A stretch of DNA of 17,808 nucleotides. Source: Poindextera sp035294785. GTDB taxonomy: Bacteria; Pseudomonadota; Alphaproteobacteria; Caulobacterales; Caulobacteraceae. Of the stretch, positions 1 to 7,228 are shown piece after piece (the first letter of the stretch is position 1; each line of letters opens with the position of its first letter). The stretch lies in contig DATGKF010000129.1 of assembly GCA_035294785.1 (NCBI GenBank), positions 1 through 17,808 on the forward strand, in the 5' to 3' direction. Both the position numbers and the translations under genes were made by a program. Under the pieces are notes generated by a model. It ran no database searches and was not told the origin of the DNA. It was given only the letters and a program-made list of their open reading frames with translations.

Positions 1-518
1 TCCGCGACCAGCAGGACGGCGCCTACATGTTCTTCACCTCGACGAGCGGCCTCTACGGCAACATCGGCCAGGCCAACTACGGCGCAGCCAAGATGGGCAT
101 CGCCGGCATGTCGCGGATCATCGCCATGGAGGGCGCCCGCAACAACGTGCGCTCCAATGCGCTCGCCCCGGTCGCCTGGACGCGCATGACCCAGTCGGTG
201 CCGGTGAAGGACGAGGCCGCCGCCGCGCGCCGCCAGGTGATGGCCCAGACCATCCGCCCCGACCAGCCGGCCAAGCTCTCCGTGGCGCTGATCTCGGACG
301 CGGCCAAGGACGTCACCGGCCAGGTCTTCGGCGCCTCAGGCGACAATCTGATCCTCTACAGCCAGCCCCGTCCGATCGCGAACCTGAACAAGGCCGAAGG
401 CTGGACGCCGGAGACCATCATCTCCGAGGCGCTGCCGCAGATGAAGGACAAGTTCTTCGACCTGAACCGCGGTCCGATGCCCGGCGCCCAACGTCCGGCT
501 ACGGCGCCGGCGAGCTAG
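1..518 (+). CDS. Short-chain dehydrogenase/reductase, C-terminal part (5' end outside window)
   Basis: The open frame runs in from the left edge and ends at TAG 516-518; the start codon lies outside the window. The visible part begins RDQQDGAYMFFTSTSG and contains the SDR active-site region: the Ser of the TSTSG strand, then the Tyr and Lys of NYGAAK (YxxxK). After it come the NALAPVAWTRM segment that closes the cofactor pocket and a long C-terminal tail (about 75 residues). The NIGQANYGAAKMG wording and the long tail resemble (3R)-hydroxyacyl-CoA dehydrogenase-like SDRs of about 300 residues, the class related to peroxisomal multifunctional enzyme type 2. That suggests NAD(P)-dependent oxidation of an acyl-CoA or similar hydroxy substrate in the cytoplasm. 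The substrate assignment is inference; SDR membership is secure. The Rossmann glycine motif is not in the window. Confidence 0.9.
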   Translation, partial: RDQQDGAYMFFTSTSGLYGNIGQANYGAAKMGIAGMSRIIAMEGARNNVRSNALAPVAWTRMTQSVPVKDEAAAARRQVMAQTIRPDQPAKLSVALISDAAKDVTGQVFGASGDNLILYSQPRPIANLNKAEGWTPETIISEALPQMKDKFFDLNRGPMPGAQRPATAPAS

Positions 519-569
519 AGACCGCGCGCGCCCCGTGAGGACTGGCGTTTCTCGTGATTTCATGGTAAG

Positions 570-585
570 CTAGCTTCCTGGCTAG
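570..585. promoter_or_regulatory. Inverted repeat upstream of the toxin-antitoxin pair, possible autoregulatory operator
   Basis: CTAGC (570-574) and GCTAG (581-585) form a perfect 5-bp inverted repeat around a 6-nt spacer, 12 nt before the antitoxin ATG. The left arm lies in the self-complementary GCTAGC. Type II antitoxins commonly repress their own operon by binding short palindromes at this position, which is the reason for the call. The repeat is short, so chance is possible. Confidence 0.35.
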
Positions 586-597
586 ATTGAGTGGCGC

Positions 598-840
598 ATG
601 CGCGAAGTCGGCGTTTTCGAGGCGAAGAACCGGCTCACCGTCCTGTTGACCGAGGTCGAAGGTGGGGGCGAGGTGATCATCACCCGCCGCGGCAAGCCGA
701 TCGCGCGGCTTGGCCCGATCGACGCTCGCCAGGACAAGGGCAAGGGCGCGCGGGCGGCCGAAGGGTTGCGCGCGGCAAGCAAGGGCCGCCGGCTGGGGGG
801 CCTCAAGCTGAAGGACCTCATCAGCGAGGGGCGCCGGTGA
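598..840 (+). CDS. Type II antitoxin, Phd/YefM (VapB-like) family
   Basis: An 80-residue protein beginning MREVGVFEAKNRLTVLL. The pattern of N-terminal EAKNRL, an acidic turn, then VIITRRGKPIARL (residues about 23-38) is the classic Phd/YefM antitoxin fold: the N-terminal half dimerises and binds DNA, and the C-terminal half, rich in Lys/Arg and Gly here, wraps the toxin. It would neutralise the PIN RNase encoded immediately downstream and repress the operon. The start is the ATG at 598, behind a weak GAGTGG ribosome site. The stop codon overlaps the toxin start by four bases (GTGA, 837-840), so translation is probably coupled. The family is clear from motif and context; the exact subfamily name is not certain. 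Confidence 0.9.
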   Translation: MREVGVFEAKNRLTVLLTEVEGGGEVIITRRGKPIARLGPIDARQDKGKGARAAEGLRAASKGRRLGGLKLKDLISEGRR

Positions 841-1244
841 GCTTGGTGCTCGACAACTCCGTCGCGCTGGCCTGGTGTTTCGAGGACGAACAGACAGATG
901 CTGTGATGGCGCTGCTCGATCGCGTGGTCGCGGAAGGCGCCGTTGCGCCGCAGCTTTGGCCGATCGAGGCTCTGAACGGTCTGTTGAGCGCGCAGCGCCG
1001 CGGTCGCATCGACGCGGCCGGGCGCCGCCAACTCGTGGATCTCCTCAGCCAGCTGCCGGTCGAGCTCGACGACGAGATGGGCCTTCGCGCCTGGACCGCG
1101 ACCGAGACGCTCGCGGAGCAACACGGACTTACGGCCTATGACGCGGCTTACCTGGAACTCGCCGCCAGGCGCCGACTGCCTCTCGCGACCCGAGACGACG
1201 CGCTGATCAGGGCTGCGGTCGATGCGGGGATCGACCTGGTTTAA
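837..1244 (+). CDS. VapC-family PIN-domain ribonuclease toxin
   Basis: A GTG start at 837 overlaps the antitoxin stop as GTGA and gives 135 residues, the normal VapC length. Frames open further upstream only shadow the antitoxin. The PIN acidic residues are all visible: Asp6 in LVLDNS, Glu44 in PIEALNGLL, Asp102 in LTAYDAAYLELA and Asp120 in LATRDDALIRAA. These bind the metal ions for endonucleolytic RNA cleavage; family members usually cut tRNA or rRNA, but this target cannot be read from sequence. Active-site residues are intact, so the toxin is probably functional and held in check by the upstream antitoxin. It ends 7 nt before the stop of the convergent acetyltransferase gene, with no room for a terminator. 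Confidence 0.93.
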   Translation: MSLVLDNSVALAWCFEDEQTDAVMALLDRVVAEGAVAPQLWPIEALNGLLSAQRRGRIDAAGRRQLVDLLSQLPVELDDEMGLRAWTATETLAEQHGLTAYDAAYLELAARRRLPLATRDDALIRAAVDAGIDLV

Positions 1245-1251
1245 GACGCGC

Positions 1252-1728
1252 TCATTCCGCAAGCCTGGCCAGCGCTTCGCCGGAGAGGCCGCGCTTGATC
1301 CATTCGCTTTCGACCTCGGCGCCGAGCGCGTCGTAGAAGGCGATCGTGGGCGCGTTCCAGTCCAGCACCGCCCACTCGAGCCGCGCCAGGCCTTCGTCGC
1401 GGCAGCGCCGCGCCAGCCGGCGCATCAGCGCGAGCCCGGCGCCGCGGCCGCGCGCTTCCGGCGCGACGAACAGGTCTTCGAGGTAGACGCCGTGCCGGCC
1501 CTCGAAGGTCGAGACATTATAGAACCAGAACGCGAAACCGACCGGCTGGCTGTCCAGCTCGGCGATATCGCAGAACGCCCGCGGGCTCGCACCGAAGAGG
1601 ATGGCGCGCACGTCCGCCTCCGTCGTCTTCACCTCGTGCAGCAGCCGCTCGTACTCGGCCAGGCCGCGGATGAAGCCGAGGATCACTGGCGCATCATCCG
1701 CCCTCGCCTCGCGCACAATCACGCTCAT
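1252..1728 (-). CDS. GNAT acetyltransferase, spermidine/spermine N1-acetyltransferase-like
   Basis: A 158-residue single GNAT domain. The acetyl-CoA pyrophosphate-binding loop is RGRGAGLALM (residues 93-102), preceded by the strand VYLEDLFVAPEA and followed by LEWAVLDWNAPTIAFYDALGA (about 117-137). The EDLFV, VLDWN and FY-ALGA signatures match the SSAT/thialysine acetyltransferase subgroup, which acetylates small amines such as polyamines or thialysine. The precise substrate is inference. It is the last gene of a minus-strand operon. Its ATG (1726-1728) overlaps the stop of the upstream HAD gene as ATGA, implying translational coupling. It ends 7 nt from the toxin gene coming the other way. 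Confidence 0.9.
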   Translation of the reverse strand: MSVIVREARADDAPVILGFIRGLAEYERLLHEVKTTEADVRAILFGASPRAFCDIAELDSQPVGFAFWFYNVSTFEGRHGVYLEDLFVAPEARGRGAGLALMRRLARRCRDEGLARLEWAVLDWNAPTIAFYDALGAEVESEWIKRGLSGEALARLAE

Positions 1729-2318
1729 TCCAAGCCCCGCTCCGCCAGTTCGCCGATCAGCTGGCCGTTGGCGCGATAGTGGATCGCGTCCCAGCCGAGG
1801 TCGCGCGCCAGAACCACGTTCGCTTGCGTGTCGTCGATCAACAGGATCGCGCCCGGATCGAGCCCAAGCCGCGCCTCCACCGCGGCGAAGGCCCGCGCGT
1901 CCGTCTTGCTCACGCCCAGCTCGGCCGACCAGAACATCGGGTCCAGGTCGCGGCCCTCGGGGAAGATTTCACGCACGAACGTCGGATTGTCGCTGAAGCC
2001 GCCGACCCGCACCTTGCCGGCCAGCTCGCCGGCCAGCGACCAAAGCGCCTCGTTCGGGGCCTCGAACACGCTGAGGAGCAGCGCCCGCGCCGCGTCCGGC
2101 GGCACGGCGAAGCCGGCCAGTTCGGACATCGCCGACGTGAGCTCGGCCTCGGTTGCCCGGCCAAGGTCGAGGCGCGCATGCAGCTCGCTCTCCATAAACG
2201 CACGCGCCGCTTCGGGCGTGACCTTCAGCGCCCGCGTCAGCGTGCGCACGCGCCGCTCGCGATCGAAAGGCAGCAAGACGCCGCCCAGGTCGAAGAGCAC
2301 GACCTCAGGGCCGCTCAC
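1725..2318 (-). CDS. HAD-superfamily phosphatase, YihX-like
   Basis: A 197-residue HAD hydrolase read from a GTG start. Motif I is LFDLGGVLLPFD with nucleophile Asp10. Position +2 is Gly instead of Asp, as in YihX-type glucose-1-phosphatases, so this is a family trait and not a defect. Motif II Ser109 is in GGFSDN, motif III Lys138 in GVSKTD, and motif IV is Asp162-Asp163 in LLIDDTQANV. Residues about 20-90 form the small helical cap of the subfamily. It probably dephosphorylates a small sugar phosphate or other phosphometabolite in the cytoplasm; the substrate is unknown. The GTG lies inside the upstream GNAT gene (14-nt overlap), and the stop overlaps the downstream GNAT start by four bases. 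No strong ribosome site precedes the GTG, which suits coupled translation. Confidence 0.9.
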   Translation of the reverse strand: MSGPEVVLFDLGGVLLPFDRERRVRTLTRALKVTPEAARAFMESELHARLDLGRATEAELTSAMSELAGFAVPPDAARALLLSVFEAPNEALWSLAGELAGKVRVGGFSDNPTFVREIFPEGRDLDPMFWSAELGVSKTDARAFAAVEARLGLDPGAILLIDDTQANVVLARDLGWDAIHYRANGQLIGELAERGLE

Positions 2319-2712
2319 GGCCGATCATCTGCGGATAGATGCGAAAGCCGTCGAAGCGGCGGTGCGGCAGCGCGGCGTAGAACTCCGGCGCGGTGTCGGT
2401 GATCAGGTCGATGCGTTCTCCGCCGGCGCGCGCCAGGCCGACTTGCAGCAGCTTCACCGCCAACCCCTTTCGGCGCGCGCCCGGCGCCACGGCGATCAGC
2501 GACAGGTGCGCCTGAATCTCGCCATCAGACACCAGCTGGGCGAAACCGACCACGGCGCCGCCATCCGACGCGACCACGGTGGTGACGCCGGGCGCCGTCA
2601 GCGCGCGAAGGGCTCGCGCCGGGTCGGTCGGAAGCGAGGGCCAGCCTTCGGCCGCGCAAAGCGCGATCACCTCTTCGAGGTCGCCAGGCTGGAACGGGCG
2701 GACGTCGGCCAT
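2305..2712 (-). CDS. Small GNAT-family N-acetyltransferase
   Basis: A 135-residue GNAT domain. The acetyl-CoA binding segment is LSLIAVAPGARRKGLAVKLL (about 70-89), where ARRKGLA fills the Q/RxxGxG/A loop. It is followed by the IDLITDTAPEFYAALPHRRF strand-helix (about 101-120), including the conserved FY. The small size and the C-terminal GFRIYP place it with compact GNATs of unknown substrate; acetylation of an amine or an amino-acid antibiotic is possible but not shown. Its ATG comes 2 nt after the SDR stop and its end overlaps the HAD start by 14 nt, so it is the third gene of the five-gene operon. Confidence 0.87.
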   Translation of the reverse strand: MADVRPFQPGDLEEVIALCAAEGWPSLPTDPARALRALTAPGVTTVVASDGGAVVGFAQLVSDGEIQAHLSLIAVAPGARRKGLAVKLLQVGLARAGGERIDLITDTAPEFYAALPHRRFDGFRIYPQMIGRERP

Positions 2713-2714
2713 GC

Positions 2715-3572
2715 TCAGCCGATCTTGACCCCAGGCGGCGGGACGCTGTCCGCCGGCACGAAGAAGTCGGCCATGAGCGGCGTCGAGGGATCGACGCGGT
2801 ATTTGTCGAAATCGCGCTCGCCCTCAGCATAGAGGAAGCTGTCGTCGATCAGGAACGCGCCGCTGAACTGGCGCGCCAGCTTTTCGAAGATGGCGTGGGC
2901 CGCGTCGGCCATGATGTCGACCGTCCGGCACGCCTTCATGCCCTCGTCGCCGGCCAGCGCGAAGCGGATCGCCGCCGTCGCGATGCCGGTGCGCGGCCAG
3001 AGCGAGTTGAAGGCGATTCCGTCGTCCTTGAACTCCGCGGCCATGCCCAACACGCACATCGACATGCCGAACTTGGCCATCGAATAGGCGGTGTGGCCGG
3101 CGAACCAGCGCGGGCTCATGTCCAGGGGCGGCGAGATCATCAGCACATGTGGATTGGCCGCCCGCTTCAGGTGCGGGATGCAGGCCTTGGAGGTGAGATA
3201 GGTCCCGCGCGCGTTGACCCCGTTCATGAGGTCGTAGCGCTTCATGTCGGTGGCTTCCGTCCCGGTGAGCTGGATCGCCGAGGCGTTGTTCACGCAGATG
3301 TCGATGCCGCCGAACTTCGCCGCGGTCTGCTCGACCGCGTCGAACACCATCGCGTCGTCGCGCACATCGACGACCAGCGGCAGCGCCTTGCCGCCGGCCC
3401 TCTCGATCTCCTCCGCCGCCGTGTAGATCGTCCCCGGCAGATGCTTGTGGGGCTCCGCGGTCTTGGCCGCGATGGCGATATTGGCGCCGTCGCGCGCGGC
3501 GCGCAGCGCGATCGCGAGCCCGATGCCGCGGCTCGCGCCCGTGACGAACAAAGTCTTGCCGGCGAGGCTCAT
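2715..3572 (-). CDS. SDR-family oxidoreductase, HSDL2-like
   Basis: 285 residues starting MSLAGKTLFVTGASRG. The NAD(P) motif TGASRGIG is at 11-18, NNAS at 95-98, the active-site Ser147 is in MISPPL, and Tyr163 and Lys167 form the YSMAK motif. The extended loop around residues 38-52 (AEPHKHLPGTIY) and the WPRTGIATAA segment are typical of hydroxysteroid dehydrogenase-like 2 proteins, linked to fatty-acid or acyl-CoA metabolism in eukaryotes; the bacterial substrate is not established. All catalytic residues are present, unlike the SDR pair at the right end of the window. The start is fixed by a strong AAGGAG site 7 nt upstream and by ATGA overlap with the preceding hydrolase stop. In-frame sequence upstream belongs to the hydrolase gene in another frame. 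Confidence 0.92.
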   Translation of the reverse strand: MSLAGKTLFVTGASRGIGLAIALRAARDGANIAIAAKTAEPHKHLPGTIYTAAEEIERAGGKALPLVVDVRDDAMVFDAVEQTAAKFGGIDICVNNASAIQLTGTEATDMKRYDLMNGVNARGTYLTSKACIPHLKRAANPHVLMISPPLDMSPRWFAGHTAYSMAKFGMSMCVLGMAAEFKDDGIAFNSLWPRTGIATAAIRFALAGDEGMKACRTVDIMADAAHAIFEKLARQFSGAFLIDDSFLYAEGERDFDKYRVDPSTPLMADFFVPADSVPPPGVKIG

Positions 3573-4624
3573 GCAGGGGCTCCTTCTGGTGCACGGGAGT
3601 ACCAGACGACACCGTCGTCGTCGGCGGCGGCGACGGCCTGGCCGCGCACGAGCAGGCAGTTGAGGTGGGCGAGCGACTCGCCTGTCGCCATCCCGAGCAG
3701 CTCGGGGCCGATCTGGCGGGCGAACAGCGAGCCGAACACATCGACCGATCGCTTCGGCCGCGCCAATTGACGCATCAGCCGCTCGAGCCCCCGCTCGTGC
3801 CCGCGGATCAGCTGGTCGATGCGCGCGTGCAGACCGAGGAAAGGATCGTTGTGCGCCGGCAGCACCAGCACCTCGTCCGGCACGAGCGTACGGATGCGGG
3901 CGAGCGAGGTCAGCCACTCCGTCAGCGGGTCGCCGTCCGGTTCGGTCGGAAACACCGACACGTTGGATGAGATGCGCGGCAGCACCTGGTCGCCGGAGAT
4001 CATCAACTTGAGTTCCGGGCAGTAGAGGCAGGCGTGCTCGGGCGAGTGGCCCGAGCCGACCACCACGCGCCATTCGCGCGCGCCGATCGTCAGCGTCTCG
4101 CCGTCGACCAGCCGGCGGTACGAATCGGGCAGCTGGTGGATGCGCGAGCCGAACCCGCCGAAGCGGGCCCGATAGTTGTCGATCGCCTCAGCGCTCCATC
4201 CGGCGCGACGATAGAAGCGGATCGCGTCCTCCGGCGGCGCGCGGCCGGTGTCCTCGACCAGCATCCGGCACTGCATGTACTCCAGGCGCGTCATCCAAAG
4301 ACGGCAGTCGAACTTGCGCGTCAGCCAGCCGGCCATGCCGATATGGTCGGGGTGCAGATGGGTGACGATCACGCGCGTCGCCGGCTGGCCGCCGAGCGGG
4401 CCGGCGAGCACCTTGCGCCAAGCCTGCATGGTTTTTTCGGTCTGCATGCCGGTGTCGACCAACGCCCAGCCGTCGCCGTCGCGGAGCGCCCAGACGTTGA
4501 TGAAGCCGATGGAGCCATCGAGCGGCATGCGCATCCAGAGCACGCCCGGTGCGATCTCGACCGCGTCGCCGAACGCTGGCGCTTCGGCCAGCGGATAAAC
4601 GAGCGCGCGCCGCACTGTCGCCAT
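3569..4624 (-). CDS. Metallo-beta-lactamase-fold hydrolase
   Basis: 351 residues from the chosen ATG (MATVRRALVYPL). Zinc ligands are complete: H89-x-H91-x-D93-H94 in VTHLHPDHIGMAG, His193 in GSGHSPEH, Asp212 in ISGDQVLP and His258 in LPAHND. This is the glyoxalase II-like branch of the MBL fold, with a C-terminal helical region (about 265-345) that may shape the substrate pocket; a thioester, lactone or similar ester is a reasonable guess for substrate. An alternative ATG ten codons upstream (4654) directly abuts a GAGGAG, which is too close, so 4624 with GAGGCGAA before it is preferred. It is the first gene of the minus-strand operon, divergent from the exported repeat protein, and its stop overlaps the SDR start (ATGA). 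Confidence 0.9.
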   Translation of the reverse strand: MATVRRALVYPLAEAPAFGDAVEIAPGVLWMRMPLDGSIGFINVWALRDGDGWALVDTGMQTEKTMQAWRKVLAGPLGGQPATRVIVTHLHPDHIGMAGWLTRKFDCRLWMTRLEYMQCRMLVEDTGRAPPEDAIRFYRRAGWSAEAIDNYRARFGGFGSRIHQLPDSYRRLVDGETLTIGAREWRVVVGSGHSPEHACLYCPELKLMISGDQVLPRISSNVSVFPTEPDGDPLTEWLTSLARIRTLVPDEVLVLPAHNDPFLGLHARIDQLIRGHERGLERLMRQLARPKRSVDVFGSLFARQIGPELLGMATGESLAHLNCLLVRGQAVAAADDDGVVWYSRAPEGAPA

Positions 4625-4745
4625 TTCGCCTCGAGCGCCGTCCGCCACCCACATCTCCTCGTTCAGGCTCCGGTCATGTCGTCTGCGCCTAAACCGCTGC
4701 GGCCAATGCGTCCAGCGGCGGCTCGCCGGCGCCGATCCCCGCCGC

Positions 4746-4774
4746 TTGACCGCGGCCAGCGCCGCGCGTTTATG
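4746..4774 (+). promoter_or_regulatory. Candidate sigma-70-type promoter for the exported repeat protein
   Basis: TTGACC (4746-4751) is followed after exactly 17 nt by TTTATG (4769-4774), 34 nt before the ATG at 4809. The -35 matches consensus at five of six bases; the -10 is weaker. It sits in the roughly 150-nt divergent region shared with the metallo-hydrolase operon. No second promoter facing the operon could be picked out with confidence. Confidence 0.4.
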
Positions 4775-4808
4775 TCCGCCAAAACCGGGAGAACCCCGAG
4801 GAGCGATC

Positions 4809-6146
4809 ATGTCTACACGTCCCAGGATTGGCTTGGCCTTGGCCGCCTTCGTCGCGACGATCGCGGCCGCCGGAGCAGCCTTGGCTGTCCCATCCGCGCC
4901 GCCGGCGCCGCCGATTCCGCCGGAAGCGCTGGCCGCCGGCATGAAGGAAGCCCCGCCGCTGGTTCAGGCCGCCGGCATTCCCTGTACGGTCGTCGCCGCT
5001 CGCGCGATGGGCACGGGCAAGGGAACGGACGGCTCGAAGGTCACCCTCTACGAGGTCGCGTGCCAGCAGGGCATGGGCTACGTCGTCACCAAATCCGACA
5101 AGTCGCCGACGCCGACCGCGTTCGACTGCCTGATGGCGGCCACGCCGTCGCCCGACGGCAAGCCGAGTTCGATCGTCTGCCGCCTGCCGCAGAACGCCAA
5201 TCCGGCCGCCGGCATCCAGCCGATCGTCGCCGCGACCGGCCGCGTCTGCACGGTTTCGGCCGCGCGCTTCCTCGGCCTGTTGCCGGACAAGACCAAACTC
5301 TATGAGGTCGCCTGCCAGGGCGGCACGGGGTTTGTGCTGCAGATGCCGCCGAACGGCGCGACCGTCGCCAACAACTGCCTCGCTTACGCCACCGGCGCGG
5401 CGAAGTGCACGCTGACGACGGCCGACCAGAACATGGCGATCGTCCCGGCGCTGGCGCAATCGAGCGGCAAGTGCACGCCGACCAAGCAGCGCTACGTGCT
5501 GAGCACGCCGGATGAGTCGGACTACTTCGAGGTCTCCTGCAGCGACGGCAAGGGCTACATGCTCCAGGCGGACAGGACCGGAAAGCTCGCCGGCGTCATC
5601 CCCTGCACCCAGGCCTACCAGATCGGCGACGGCTGCACGCTCACCGACGCCCGCCAGGCGGAAAGCCAGGAAGACTCCCTCTATTCCGGCCTCGCCAAAC
5701 AGGCCGGCTTCGATTGCACGGTGTCGAAGTACGCGCTGTTCCCGCAGTCGGACGCGAGCAAGGACATCGTCGAGATGGTCTGTTCCAACCGGCCCGACGG
5801 CGGCGTTGGCATCTTCCCGGCGCACGGGACCGGCCACGTCTACGACTGCCTGCGCTCACAGGACCAGGGCTTCAAGTGTACGTTCACCCAGGTCAGCGCG
5901 GTCTTCCCCAAGCTCAGCGCCGAGCTTCAGGCCAAGGGCAAGGGTTCGTGCAAGGTGTCCGATGCGCGGCCGTTTGGGCACGCCGACGACGGCTCCGACC
6001 TCATCGAGGTCGCCTGCGCCGACGGCGGCTCGGGCTGGGTGATGATGTTCCCGGCCGGCTCGCAGACGCCGACGGACCTGCTCAACTGCGGCCAGGTCGC
6101 CGGCACCAACGGCGGTTGCCAGCTCAGCACGAACAAGAAGGGCTAG
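4809..6146 (+). CDS. Exported protein of five tandem four-cysteine repeats, function unknown
   Basis: 445 residues from an ATG with GAGGAG 5 nt upstream. Residues 1-26 form a Sec signal peptide (RPR, hydrophobic core, ALA cleavage site), then a Pro/Ala linker to about residue 50. Five repeats follow, starting at Cys59, Cys147, Cys222, Cys303 and Cys381 (spacing 75-88). Each has a first half CTVSxAR... ending EVACxxGxGY/F/W, then a second half with two more cysteines in the pattern xxC...GxxCTL. This gives 20 cysteines, four per repeat, probably paired in disulfides in the periplasm or outside. Repeat 4 departs most (EMVCSNRPDGGVG). I recognise no enzyme motif. The pattern suggests a structural or binding protein. 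Its TAG shares a CTAG with the convergent ccrM stop. Confidence 0.88.
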   Translation: MSTRPRIGLALAAFVATIAAAGAALAVPSAPPAPPIPPEALAAGMKEAPPLVQAAGIPCTVVAARAMGTGKGTDGSKVTLYEVACQQGMGYVVTKSDKSPTPTAFDCLMAATPSPDGKPSSIVCRLPQNANPAAGIQPIVAATGRVCTVSAARFLGLLPDKTKLYEVACQGGTGFVLQMPPNGATVANNCLAYATGAAKCTLTTADQNMAIVPALAQSSGKCTPTKQRYVLSTPDESDYFEVSCSDGKGYMLQADRTGKLAGVIPCTQAYQIGDGCTLTDARQAESQEDSLYSGLAKQAGFDCTVSKYALFPQSDASKDIVEMVCSNRPDGGVGIFPAHGTGHVYDCLRSQDQGFKCTFTQVSAVFPKLSAELQAKGKGSCKVSDARPFGHADDGSDLIEVACADGGSGWVMMFPAGSQTPTDLLNCGQVAGTNGGCQLSTNKKG

Positions 6147-7228
6147 GCGGCCCCGGCCAGCTCGGCGCGCACGCGGGCGCGGAGTTCGTCGATCGGCGCG
6201 AGCCCGCGCTCGCTCTTGAAGTGCCAATAGGTCCAGCCGTTGCACGCCGGCTGCGACTGGACGATGGCGCCCAGCTTGTGGATCGAGCCGGCCAGCTCGC
6301 CCACCGTAAGGCTGCCGTCGGCGCGCACGCGCGCCGCGACATCGCCCTTCGGCCCATAGAGGCGATCGCCGGGCCGCAAGAGCCCCGCTTCCACGATCTG
6401 GCCGAACGCCACGCGCGGCTCGGCGCGTCTCGAGCCAGTGACTTCGACCGCTTCGCCGTCCCCGGCCTTCACCTTGGCGATCCGCGCCTTGGCCAGCGCC
6501 ACATAGTCCGGCTCGCGCTCGATGCCGACGAAGCGGCGACCCAGCCGCTTGGCGACCGCGCCGGTGGTGCCGGTTCCAAAGAAGGGATCGACGATCAGGT
6601 CGCCCGGGTTGGTCGAGGCCATGATCACCCGGTGCAGCAGCGCCTCGGGCTTCTGGGTCGGATGCGCCTTCGCGCCGTCGGCGCCCTTGATCCGCTCCTC
6701 GCCCGTGCACAGCGCCAGCGTCCAGTCCGAGCGCATCTGCAGCTCGTCATTGGCCATCTTCATGGCGTCGTAGTTGAAGGTGTGGCGCTTCGGACCGCGG
6801 CTGCGCGCCGCCCAGATCAACGTCTCGTGGGCGTTGGTGAATCGCGCGCCCTTGAAGTTCGGCATCGGGTTCGACTTGCGCCAGATCACGTCGTTCAGGA
6901 TCCAGTACCCCAGGTCCTGCAGCACCGATCCGACGCGGAAGATGTTGTGGTAGGAGCCGATCACCCAGAGCGATCCGCCCGGCTTCAGCACGCGCCGGCA
7001 GGCGCCGAGCCACTGGCGCGTGAAGATGTCGTAGGCCTCGAAGGAGGCGAAGCGGTCCCAGTCGTCGTCGACCGCGTCGACCTTGGAATTGTCCGGCCTG
7101 AGGAGTTCGCCGCCGAGCTGCAGATTGTAGGGCGGGTCGGCGAACACCAGGTCGGCGCAGGCCTCGGGCAGCCCCGCCAGGGCGTCCAGGCAGTCGCCTT
7201 CCAGGATGGTTTCGGGCCCAAGGCTCAT
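6143..7228 (-). CDS. ccrM: CcrM, cell-cycle-regulated DNA adenine methyltransferase (GANTC)
   Basis: 361 residues beginning MSLGPETILEGDCLDAL. DPPY is at 31-34 (FADPPYNLQLGG) and the AdoMet motif DPFFGTGTTG at 214-223; this motif order defines the beta class of N6-adenine methyltransferases. Long stretches (RPDNSKVDAVDD, WVIGSYHNIFRVG, KSNPMPNFKG, QMRSDWT) match what I recall of Caulobacter CcrM, and residues about 268-361 are the C-terminal extension (GSRRAEPRV to ACNGWTYWHFKSERG) needed for DNA binding. It methylates the A of GANTC after replication and thereby times cell-cycle transcription. The ATG at 7228 has GGGGA 8 nt upstream; an in-frame TTG one codon earlier is less likely. It is the last gene of the tag-rnhB-ClC-ccrM run. 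Confidence 0.97.
   Translation of the reverse strand: MSLGPETILEGDCLDALAGLPEACADLVFADPPYNLQLGGELLRPDNSKVDAVDDDWDRFASFEAYDIFTRQWLGACRRVLKPGGSLWVIGSYHNIFRVGSVLQDLGYWILNDVIWRKSNPMPNFKGARFTNAHETLIWAARSRGPKRHTFNYDAMKMANDELQMRSDWTLALCTGEERIKGADGAKAHPTQKPEALLHRVIMASTNPGDLIVDPFFGTGTTGAVAKRLGRRFVGIEREPDYVALAKARIAKVKAGDGEAVEVTGSRRAEPRVAFGQIVEAGLLRPGDRLYGPKGDVAARVRADGSLTVGELAGSIHKLGAIVQSQPACNGWTYWHFKSERGLAPIDELRARVRAELAGAA

Noticed and set aside
591..836. Toxin extended N-terminally by about 80 residues
   Set aside because: This region encodes the antitoxin in another frame; the PIN fold starts at the GTG at 837, which gives the normal family length.
1725..2318. HAD protein as an inactivated enzyme because motif I is DxG and not DxD
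   Set aside because: DLG at this position is normal for the YihX-like branch, and motifs II to IV are intact.
4625..4942. N-terminal extension of the metallo-hydrolase frame
   Set aside because: It is antisense to the exported protein's signal peptide and is Ala/Gly/Lys-rich with no homology-like features; a normal N-terminus begins at 4624 (or 4654).
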